Shown here: piece after piece, positions 37,492 through 48,600 of the stretch
Numbering within the stretch: the first letter of the stretch is position 1
Layout of the letters: each line of letters starts with the position of its first letter
DNA from: Parasponia andersonii
Lineage: Eukaryota > Streptophyta > Magnoliopsida > Rosales > Cannabaceae
Assembly: GCA_002914805.1 (NCBI GenBank)
Contig: JXTB01000077.1
Coordinates: 708,656-772,655, forward strand
DNA: 64,000 bases
Reading direction: 5' to 3'
Notes under the pieces: generated by a model
Database searches by the model: none
What the model saw: only the letters and a program-made list of their open reading frames with translations
Told to the model about the DNA's origin: nothing
Position numbers and translations under genes: made by a program

Positions 37492-38067
37492 TATAAAAGT
37501 TGCGAATCCGATCTGATCTGATGTAAAGATTATAATAAAGTGTGTGAAAAATTATGTATTATTAATATTATTTTATTATTATTATTATATAAAAATATAC
37601 ATTATAAATAATTGGTCAGTACGTAACCTAAAATTATCTCCGACATTGGTACCACATATAGTGTGCGCGTAATGTCAGTAAACTAATGATTCAGAAATAA
37701 AAATTAGAGAAAAGATTCGTACGTCGCATTAAATAAGGACTGCTTAACTGATCCTCCACTTAAATAATTCTTAAAAGTGGATTTTCTTCTAATATGACAC
37801 CACGCAAAGTGCAAAAAAATCAAACTAAAGCAATCAACAGTGTAGCACATACATTTATATTTAAAAAAAATGCGGGACCGTCAAAAGATGGCTTGATATG
37901 ACACCAAATCTTGAAATCAAACCAAAACTACTAGTACTATTCCACCATTATAATTTAGAAATATCAACAAAAATTGTAGCTGTGAGTTCTTTTATGGCAC
38001 TCTTGAAAATCCTCTCTGTATTTTTTAAGCCCCTTCGACTGATCAGCTAACTAGCTAGACCATAGCC
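37183..38067. other. Start of duplicated unit 2, upstream of exon A2
   Basis: No gene. The interval has a long T run (37262-37284) and an interrupted (TA)n tract (37457-37495). The words ggatcattccttaacaagag and ctgaactttg at 37345-37375 match 24745-24780 of unit 1. The tcttgaaatcaaaccaaa and actcttgaaaatcct words near 37915-38015 match 24960-25065. This shows where unit 2 resembles unit 1. Confidence 0.6.
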
Positions 38068-41000
38068 ATGGCTCCTCAGTATGGTCCGAGACTGGTGGTG
38101 CCAATAGATGTGAAGAAGAAGCCACGTGAACAGAAGGTTCCTCTTCACAACCGGTGGCACCCGGACATACCACCCGTGGCGGAGGCGGTGGTCGGAGAGG
38201 TTTTCAGGGTGGAGATGATGGATTTTAGTGGCGGCGGTATTACCAAGCAGTACACTGCAGACGACATCAAACATGCTGAACCCTTTGTAGTAAGTTTCTT
38301 GTTATTACTCATATTACATATATCATTTGCTCTTTTTTCATTTTTTTCATTTTTAGCTTAGACATTTACTCTCTGTATGTATCTAAATTAAATGTCTTAG
38401 TACTACATTTAAATAATTCCATCAATCATTGTTTCACTTATTTTGGGATAATTTTTTCTTTTTCAATTTTCTACCATAATATTTTCTTACTATTGTTAGA
38501 ATATTTGACAAACTCCGTGCACCTAATATTGATTCGTCTAGGATTTTTGGGAGTACTTGGGAATATATGGAAGGAAAAGAGTTTGAATCCTAATTAGCCA
38601 AGTGTATGTATAAATTTCATAATAAAATTTATTAAAAAACAAACTCCGCACAATTATCCTCTAGATTACTAGAGAATGGTAATAAAAATATAGTAAAGAT
38701 AACAATAAGGACAAATCAACGATATGATCAATGCAGGGGTTTCATTTGAAAAACCAATGTAATCAAATGATATCACCAATTTTAGCATAACCTCTACAGA
38801 ATGTTCCTCAAGTCTGAACCTTGATTGTGTAACATATCCCATGATTGTCCTGTAATTAAAGGGTTGTGAAGAGGACCGTTTTGACCCAAGCTTAAAATAT
38901 AAACCAGTCCCATCTCTCACTTTATTTAGCCATATATATGCCCAAAATATCAAATAGGAGTATAGCAAACATCTCTAATCTCTCTGTTCTCAATTTTAGT
39001 CCATATTCCACTAGTTTTACCAATGGCCCCCCTGACTCCAAAACTAGTAGTACCTATGGACTTAAAAATAGAGCCATGGAAGCAAAAACTGCCGCTTCAC
39101 AACCGTTGGCACCCTCAGATTCCGGCGGTGGCCGAGGTTAAAACTGGTGAGGTATGTAGAGTGGAGATGGTTGATGCAACAGGTGGGGTGCCATTAAAGA
39201 TGACAACTCTGCCTTGGATATTAAATTCCTAGACCTCTCAACTGTAAGTACATTTCTGTATATAAGAGATTTCCAATGCCTTAAAACAAAAAGAAGTGAA
39301 ACTTGATGAGCAAAAATTGTTAATTATATAACATTGTTTTTCTATCCGTTATATTACTTTTAGCAAATATTATTTGATAACATTTTTAGCCTATAAAATT
39401 GTAGTAGTACATGATTTGTACAAAAAAGGATGACAGCGACTTTTCCCTGTTATTCGTGAACTCATTGGATTCATCGGGGACATTTCACATTAAGTAATTT
39501 ATACTAGAATCATTGTAGAAGTAGGAAAATACAGACTTGAATTTGTAGAGGTTCTATGACCATTTGCGAGTGTTGAAATTCCTTGAGAAAGAGAAAAGTG
39601 GAGTTAAATAAATTGAGGCTATACTCATAAGAGCTATCTAAGTGTCCATATATATTTCTCAAAGCTCAAGACCACGTAGTTTCTACTCCTGGCAAGAAAA
39701 TAAGAAATCAATAAATACATAGACTATATAGTACGAATAAAATTCAATAGAACAATGATAAAGAGACAGAGAATAAGGAGGAGATTAATGAGAGAATTAT
39801 ATACAGACTATAGGAGTAAAGAATGTTGTAGAGAATCAGAGAACATGGATAGACTCCCTTAGATAGACTAAGAGAGAACATGACATTTATAAGCCAACTC
39901 GAGTGTGTTAGAATACTTAAATTGATACTCTCTTATTTGAATCATGCATATCTTGATAATCAAATATAACTACCTTTTTTTTTCTTAATAGATATATACC
40001 TATACTTAAAATATAAACAGGTAAAATATAATTGAGAAATTTTGAAACAAACAACATCAATCTTTCTTTCATGGAGTTGCTTCATTATTCACAGAGTTAC
40101 TTCTTTAAAGGAGTAATTCAATAAAAAGGTTAACCATAAATGACAAATTACTAGAGATTTCACTATTGGCCCCTTGCAGGCTCATTATCTTAGTGGGCCA
40201 ATAAGAATATTGGACAAGGATGGGATTCCAGCCAAGCCAGGGGATCTTCTGGCGGTTGAAATCTGCAACTTGGGTCCACTCCCAGGAGATGAATGGGGTT
40301 ACACTGCCACATTTGATAGGGAAAAAGGAGGTGGCTTTCTCACTGATCATTTTCCTGCTGCAACCAAAGCTATTTGGTATTTCGAAGGAATATATGCTTA
40401 CTCTCCTCAAATACCAGGTGACTTCTCGACCTATGTTTCATTTTCTCTTGGGCTATTAATTGACCCCAACGTAAAACTACTTTCTAATGGTGATGTCTGC
40501 ATAAACAGGAGTAAGATTTCCGGGTTTGCCTCACCCGGGAATTATCGGAACAGCTCCATCAATGGAACTCCTAAATATTTGGAACGAAAGGGAGAGCCAG
40601 CTTCTTGAGAATGGAGTTGAGTCTTTGAAACTGTGTGAAGTTATACATCAACGACCATTGGCCAACTTACCAACTACCAAAGGTAGCCTCCTTGGCAAGG
40701 TACAGCTCGTTGAACACCTCATGAAGCTACTAACTAACCGTAAGAAAACTTTCAATTCATGTAATAATGTAGTAGAGTCCGTTTGCTACAACAATTAACT
40801 ACCATGTTCAAAACTAAATCAACTTTCTAGCTGTTCAAGTTTAAATTTTCTCAAGACTTCTTTTTTTTAACCTTTTCTTCTTTTTTCTGGCATATATAGC
40901 TTAAAGAGGGCACTCCTGAATGGGAGAAGATAGCTAGGGAGGCTGCAAGGACGATACCAGGAAGAGAAAATGGAGGGAACTGTGACATAAAAAACCTTAG

Positions 41001-42247
41001 TAGAGGATCAAAGATATACCTTCCTGTATTCGTGGAGGGAGCCAATCTCAGTACTGGTGACATGCACTTTTCTCAGGGTGATGGCGAGGTCTCGTTCTGT
41101 GGGGCAATTGAGATGAGTGGCTTTCTGGATCTCAAGTAGATTTCATACTTAATCTCTCTTAATTCTATATTCATTTAAGCTTAACTTGAATAAGCATTGG
41201 AAATGTATGAAAACTAAATCCATAAAATTAACTCAAGAACTTAAGCAAACACAAGCTTCTTTTGCTCAACAAAAACTACAAATGTCATGGTTATACTGTC
41301 TTTGACAAAAAAATTAATGGGCTATTACTATCTATGACCTTGAGTTTTCGTTCGTTCACCATAATTTACTATCTTAATTATTCTCTTTCAATTAACGATA
41401 ATCTAGACTACATTACATATTTACATGTCTCTGTTTTTCTCCTTTCTTTTCCTAAATAAACAAATTTTATGCAGTTCACCAAGGTAATATTTATTGTAAT
41501 ATTCTTATCAGGTCTGAGATTATAAGGGGAGGTATGAAAGAATATCTTACCCCAATGGGACCAACTCCCCTTCATGTAAACCCAATATTTGAGATAGGCC
41601 CCGTCGAACCAACATTCTCAGAATGGCTGGTCTTTGAGGGTATAAGCGTCGATGAGAGCGGGAGGCAGCACTTTCTTGATGCAACTGTGGCTTACAAACG
41701 TGCAGTACTCAATGCCATTGACTACCTCCACAAATTTGGATACTCCAAAGAACAGGTTTCCGTATATAGACATCTCTCTCCTTTATCTTACTAATCCGTA
41801 ATACTGATATACCATGTTTTACATATACAGTGCCTCTTAAGAATCACATAAACACATATGATACTAGCAGTAAAATTCAATGTCTTATGTCACTGATATA
41901 TCGCCAATAATTCAGGCCTACCTTCTCTTGTCTTGCTGCCCATGCGAAGGGAGGATTTCTGGAATAGTTGATGCCCCTAATGCTGTGGCGACCTTGGCAA
42001 TTCCAACAGCTATATTTGATCAGGTAACAATTGGTAATACTATACCAAACATATTTATCTTGCTTTCCTTATTTTTCTTTTACCTTTTATTATGATATTT
42101 TAAATGTTGAGTATGCATATTCAGGACATTCGTCCAAAAGCCGCTGGCAAGGTGCCAGTGGGGCCCCGGGTGGTGAGGAAACCAGATGTTCTGAAATGTA
42201 GTTATGATGGAAATTTGCCCACAACAAAGAACCCTGGCTCTAGCTAA
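38068..42247 (+). CDS. IAMH: Formamidase / indole-3-acetamide hydrolase, copy 2 (model using distal first exon A2)
   Basis: The body exons are 40180-40417, 40509-40699, 40900-41135, 41512-41755, 41916-42023 and 42125-42247. All have GT-AG borders, unbroken frames, and the same lengths as copy 1 except the last. The proximal first exon B2 (39023-39243) is frameshifted. The distal exon A2 (38068-38289; starts MAPQYGPRLVVPIDVKKKP, ends AEPFV|GTAAGT) is intact and ends in phase 0, so A2 joined to 40180 gives 453 residues. The conserved HYLSGPIRILDKDG, GDMHFSQGDGE and KPDVLKCSYDGNLP blocks are kept. One change from copy 1 is Ser for Cys just before EIIRGGMKEY. Role as for copy 1. AATAAA occurs about 100 bases after the stop. 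The body is secure; use of A2 is inferred. Confidence 0.8.
38898..38903 (+). promoter_or_regulatory. Candidate TATA box of formamidase exon B2
   Basis: TATAAA in a block shared with unit 1 (27786), 125 bases before the exon B2 ATG. The promoter looks kept although the exon it serves is frameshifted. Confidence 0.5.
39023..39243 (+). pseudogene. Frameshifted proximal first exon B2 of formamidase copy 2
   Basis: It aligns along its whole length with exon B1, starting MAPLTPKLVVPMDLKIEP and carrying LHNRWHPQIPAVAEVKTGE. It is 221 rather than 219 bases. Two extra bases in the GGTGGGGTGCC stretch near 39183-39191 shift the frame. The frame then ends at a TAG at about 39230, before the conserved donor GTAAGT at 39244. 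Read in the restored phase, the last 17 or so codons match B1 well, so the lesion looks recent. A sequencing error is possible but untested. Confidence 0.8.
39244..40179. other. Intron 1 of formamidase copy 2 (B2 side)
   Basis: Longer than the matching 210-base intron of copy 1 (28119-28328). The extra 700 or so bases (about 39310-40020) have no match in unit 1 and no coding pattern. The acceptor is CCCTTGCAG|GCTCAT at 40179/40180. The extra DNA may be an old insertion, but I could not identify its ends. Confidence 0.5.
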
Positions 42248-42639
42248 ACCACTTAAATCGCATCAAGGGCATTGAATGAAGAAAGCATAAAAATTCAGCA
42301 TTTATCTACCATGAAAAGTTTGGATTTGAGTTTCTTGATGCTAAATAAAAGGTGGTGCTGACTTGTTGCTAATAATACTAGCCTCTTCTATTTGATTAAG
42401 CAGCAATCAGTAAGTACCAGTGACTGACCACATAATTTATTATGTGGGAAAAGAATTCTATCTCAACCATTGCCTAACATGTAGTTCAAGAGAAAGACAA
42501 CATGACTTGTAGGTACCCAACGGCTATTAGCCAAACACCAAAACCAAAAAATATATTTCCTAACAATTATGCCGAATTTTATCCTATCTAATACTGGGGA
42601 ACAAGTAGCAAGAAGGGATGGCACCCTGTTATGGTGCAT

Positions 42640-45600
42640 TCAGTAATATATCGACAGCGTTCGGTGGTGTTTCAGGGACGGAAACTGGATTCCGAAAGAC
42701 CAAAGCCAAAGATCTAGCTCCACGCTGAGTACCTGAATACAGTCCATAAATTAAAGTAAAAAACAAAGTACCAATAAGAGTGAGGAAGAGAAGAAATCTG
42801 AGATAGACGAAAAATCTATAGAACAAAAAAGGCAAAGGAAATGCATTATGCGTGAGATACCCAAAAAGAAATTCACAACCACTTAATGCCTCTATGTTAG
42901 CAAACCTAGTGATCATAAATTCATAATCACATATTGCCCTGTTTGAAATTGTAAGATAAGAACAACTTTGAAATAACAGGTTCTTATCAGAATAAACTAA
43001 TTTCGATTAACAAGCTCATGTCAGAATAAGGCAATAAGCTAGCTTTAGATAACACACTCCATCATAATCAGCATTGAGAAAATTTTGTCTGCTGGTAACA
43101 GAAGATTGTAGCTATACCTGATTCCCTGATTTTACACTGATTAACTCCCTCATTTTCTCAACGGCATGAATAGAGCAAGCTCTCAGTTCAACTTCCTCCT
43201 CACTGCCAGGACCTATTTCACTATCAGCCTCAATTTTGTTGGCAAGAATTGAACTATATTTCAGCACACCAATCTGTCGAAGAACAGCTGGTACAATATA
43301 GTCTGCCATAATAGTGATTGAGCCAATGTCATTGAATTCTCCATAACCCTGACCCTGGAATGCACCCCATAAATCTGCAACAAATATCTGAGCTCTTTTG
43401 TACAAGAATACCTGGCGTCCTTTGTAGAGTGAGTGGTCACGAAAGCCTACATAATAACAGAAAGTCAACATACCAGCTTCCGTGAAAATGACACAAAAGA
43501 ACTTAAGAAATTAAACAACGATACCAGGAAAGTGACTAGCAACAAGAGCTACAAGCTTAACAGCTGACTTTCCACAGGACTCCACAAGCTTAGATGCTTT
43601 GCCACCAAAGCTCCTCTCCAATTCATATCCAACCTTGCAAATGGAAAGTAGAACCTTAGAAGCTTATCAATGCTTCTTATGCAAATATAGATAGAAAACA
43701 AGAATGATTAATTTATTAAGGTTATCAACAAAGTATATTTTTCTGTATTAAATGGTACAAGGTGTAGCTGAGTTTAAATAGGATAACCAAACTAGAAAAC
43801 ATAAAGACAATCAACCATAAAACAGAGAGACAAGAAGACAAGGAAACAATAATAAAACAAAGAATAAATAAAATATTTGAAACCAATAAAGTATCTCCTT
43901 GTCCCCAATATTACCAACACTCCCCCTCAAACTAGTGAGTAGATATCGCACATTCCCACCTCGTATACCAAATCTTCAAAGGTAGCAACTAAAACTCCTT
44001 TGGTGAGAACATCAGCTATTTGTTGATGACTAGTCACGTAAGAGGTTGTGATTTGACCATTTTCAATTTTTTCTTTAATGAAGTGTTGGTCCACTTCAAC
44101 ATGTTTGGTACAGTCATGTTGAATAGAATTATGAGCAATACTAATTGCAACTTTATTGTCACAAAATACTTTCATTGGTAAGGATGGTTCTAGTTTAAGT
44201 TCCTTTAGAAGCATTTGAATCCATAGAACCTCACATATCCCTTGAGCCAAAGCCCTATACTCGACTTATGCACTAGATCTAGCCACCACATTTTGTTTCT
44301 TGCTCTTCCAGGTAACTAGGAGCCCTCCTACGAAGGTACAATAACCTGATGTAGATTTTTTGTCTGTAATTGAACCAGCCCAGCCTGCATCAGTGTAAAC
44401 TTCCACCAAGAAGTGATCATTTTTCTTGAACAACAGCCCCTTTCTCGGTGCAGCTTTTAGATATCTCAAAATTCTTTGGAAAGCTTCTATATGACATTCC
44501 ATTGGTGAGTGCATAAACTAGCTGACTACTCCCACTGAATATGCGATGTCTGGTCGTGTATAGGAGAGATAGATTAGCTTCCCAACAAGTCTTTGGTACC
44601 TTCCTTTGTCAACAGTATTTCCTTCATTATTGAGTCCCAATTTATAATTCGGATCTATTGGGGTAGTTGTTGGTTTGCTTCCTAAAGTTCCTGCTTCTTT
44701 TAAGCAAGTCAAGAACATATTTTCTTTGAGAGACAAACAGGTAGTTAGAGGTTCTTGTCACTTCTATTCCCAAAAAATACCTGAGATTTCCCAAGTCTTA
44801 TTTCACACTCTTTTTCCAGTTGAGTCTTCATTTTTATTTCTTCAATATCGTCCCCAGTCACAATAATATTGTCAACATAGACAATAAGTATGGTGATCTT
44901 CTTTTGTGTAGAGCACTTGAAAAATAGAATATGATCCCCTTGACTCTATGTAAAGCCATGTTTCTCCAAAAATTGAGAAAATCTTTCAAATCAAGCTCTT
45001 GGTGACTGTTTAAGGCCATACAAGGACTTCTTCAATCTACGGACTTTCCCTCTCCTTGAATCTACAAATCTTGGGGGTAGATCCATATAGACTTCCTCTT
45101 TTAAGAGTGCCACGAGGAAATGCATTCTTCACATCAAATTGACGTATAGGCCAATCGAAATTAAGAGGAAGAGAGAACAAAATTCTTACTGAGTTCATCT
45201 TGATAACCGAAGCAAAGGTCTTATAGTAATCTATTCCGTAGGTTTAGGTAAATCCCTTGGCTACCAATCTCGCTTTATACCTCTCAATTGACCCATTAGC
45301 TTTGTATTTCACGGTGAAGATCCATTTGCATCCTACGGTCCTCTTTCCTTTTGGCAGATCTACTACATCCCAAGTTTCATTCTTTTAAAGAGCATTAATC
45401 TCCTCAAGAATTGCTCCTCTACACTTCTCATCATTCCATGCTTCTACAACATTAGTGGGGATCTGTTCTGTGGAGAGTTGAGAAGTAAAAGCCTGAAATG
45501 ATGGGTTAAGTCGATGATAGGATATAAAATTAGAGATGGGATGTTTAGTAGTACAAGATCTAACTTCCTTTCTGACAGCAATAGGAATATCCAAATCAGT

Positions 45601-48600
45601 ATCAAACAATGGCCAAGAAGTAGAGGGATTTTGAGTTATACTTGACTCAAGAACCCCAAGTTGCTCAATTTCCAACTCCGGAGTTAAAGATCTGGCGTGA
45701 GAGAGAGAGAGACAGGTTGTGTACCTCTTGTTGATCTTCTTCTTGAGTAAACTAGAGGACTCTATTGTTGGACAACTTCTGTGTCCATTTCTTCTTAATG
45801 AATTTGTGGCTCTGCTTGAGAAGTCTCTGGATTTGTGTTTGTGTCTAGTTGCTCGAAAAATACAAGATCAACATACAGTAGGTCTTTTCTATCCCTAATC
45901 TTCCCTTGAAAATCGGTTGTAGAATAGTAGGCAAGGTTTTCAAAGAACTTTACATCAATGGTAACAATACTTCTGATTAGGTGGATGAAAACACTTGAAG
46001 CCTTTTTTATTTGGTGAGTAACCTAGAAAATGTATTTTAGAGCCCTAAGGTTAAGTTTGGATCTTTCCCTAAGTGAGAGATGAACATAAGCAACACACCC
46101 AAATATTTTCAAAGGAAGGGAATTGAATAAGCTGGTATTCGAGGTGTGGGATTAGAGACATGTAAGTGGTGTTTTCATGTTAAGTGTTTTTAAGAGCAGC
46201 ATTCTGTTGATAAAGTATGCAACTATAAGAACAGCATCACTCCAAAAATATTTAGCCACGTTCCTAGTAAACAATAAACTCCTAACCACCTCAAGTATGT
46301 GTCTGTTCTTTCTTTCTGCTACATCATTTTGTTGAGGAGTATCAACACAAGAAGATTGGTGTAAAATCCCATTTTTGTCTAAGCATGTTCTGAGATATTC
46401 ATTAAAATATTTACCCCCTCCCCCAATAAACTCCTAGCCACCTCAAGTATGTGTCTGTTCTTTCTTTCTGCTACTCCATTTTGTTGAGGAGTATCAACAC
46501 AAGAAGATTGGTGTAAAATCCCACTTTTGTCTAAGTATGTTCTAAGATATTCATTAAAAGACCCCCCCCCCCCGGTTGTCAGATCTAAGTGCTTGAATGT
46601 TTGATTGAAATTAATTTTTAATCATCATATGAAAGGTCTGAAAAATATTGGCTACTTCTAATTTTTTTCAAAGTAAATAGATCCAAGTTGTACGAGTACA
46701 ATCATCAATAAAGTTGGTAAATTATCTAAAGCCATACACAGATTGAATCTTAGAAGGACCCCAAACATCAATATGGACAATGGTGAAAGGAAAAGATGAA
46801 ATTGTATTGCTCATTGGAAATGGAACACAATGATCTTAGATAGCTCACAAAATTCACATTGAAATATGGAAACATCTAAACTATAAAACAAACCAGGATA
46901 TAAGATCTTAACAGATTTAAAGTTTGGGTGACCAAATTGAAAATGTAAGAGCAATATTATTTTTTCTCTATCCTTACATGTTGTGTAAGCTTGAGTTGTC
47001 TCCTTCCCAAGTTCAAGGTAGTACAACCCTTCTCTCTCTTTACCACTGCCAATCTTCTTCCCCGAGGTCAGATCCTGAAACACACAATGAGTGGGGAAGA
47101 ATGTTACGAAACAATTTAGTGTTTTGGTAACTTTGCTAATTGACAATAAATTGCAAGATATTTTGGGAACATGGAACACAGGAGAGACAGACATGTTATT
47201 GGTTATGAAAATAGAACCTTTTCCATGAATAGGAACAAACGACCCATCAGCAACCTTAACCTTATCCTATCCAGAACATGGATCATAGGTTAGAAAATTG
47301 TAGGAGTTACCCGTCATATGGTCTGTTGCACCTGAGTCTATTATCCAAGGCTTAGACACGCTGCTAAGAAGAGTGACTGAGCAAAGTGACCAGCAGTATT
47401 CACAACCTTATTTGGGGAGTTTTGAAGGCCTAAATGACTTGATTGCCCCAACAAATGATAGAGAGCATCCAGCTAGTCTTTAGTGAAAAGTTTGTCAATA
47501 TTTTGAACACTTCTTTCTTCAGTTACAGCTTGGTACACTATTCTCCCTTGTGGACGGCTACCTTTATCTCCATTTGAAGTTTTTCCAATCAGCTTCCAAC
47601 ATGTTTGCCTTGTATGTCTGGGTTTATTACAGTAGTCACACCATTGAGAATCTGTTTCTCTTTTCTTATTTCTGTTTTGGCTAGCACACATACGGATTGA
47701 ATTTTTTAAACTCAAATTTCAGGGCTGAGACATCAACCGAATGTTCAGTTGAGGTAGTTCTTGTGAGGACTGCCTTTCTATCTTCTTCATTACTGATATA
47801 TAAAAAACACTCTTCCAAGGAGGAACAAGGCTCTTTGCCAAGAACACAACCACTCACTTCATCAAATTCAGAATTAAGACCAGCCAATAATTCAAATACC
47901 CGATCTCGGTCCATCATTTTAGCTAATTGTTTTGCATCTTCAGGATCTTTCATTTGAAAGTGTTGATGGAGATCTAATTCCTGCCATAATCCTTGTAAGA
48001 TATTGAAGTATTCTATCACGGAGAAGTTGCCTTATTTTGTGTTGTGAATCTTCCGTTTGAGTTCAAAAATTCTTGATGCGCTACCCTTCTTTGAATATGA
48101 TCGAGTCACGCTATCCCAAACTTGTTTGGCTGTAGAGTAGCATAAGCAAGTTTTTCTTATTGTTGGCTCCATTGAATTAGTCAGCCAAGTCAAGATTTGA
48201 GAATTTTCTACTTCCCATGAATCATAAGATGGATCAGCTTCTTGTGGTTCTTTGAAGGTGCCTCGAATATATCCTATTTTTCCCCTGCTTTTGAAAAATA
48301 ATTGGACTGATTGAGACCATTCCAAAAAAAATTTTCTATTGAGTTTTTCTGTTGTAATCTAAAGGGTGAGATTCTCAGAATGAAAAATGGGTTTGGTCAC
48401 TATTTGGGCAAGTTGTTTTGGGTCAACCATATTTTAGAAGTAAAAAAAATCTGGAAAAAAATGGGACTAATATCAGAAAAAAGAAATCAGCATCAACTTT
48501 CTGAAAGAAAGAAAGAGAAAAAAAAATGCTCAGAAAAAAAAAATACTCTCTTTTGGGTCTCAAAAATAGAGGAGAATAGAGCACAATACTTTAGCTATGA

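Noticed and set aside
42629..42916. Minus-strand frame of 95 codons over the last QNG1 exon
   Set aside because: The wrong frame relative to the spliced gene. Phase 0 after the previous exon gives the family C terminus ending LSIYY.
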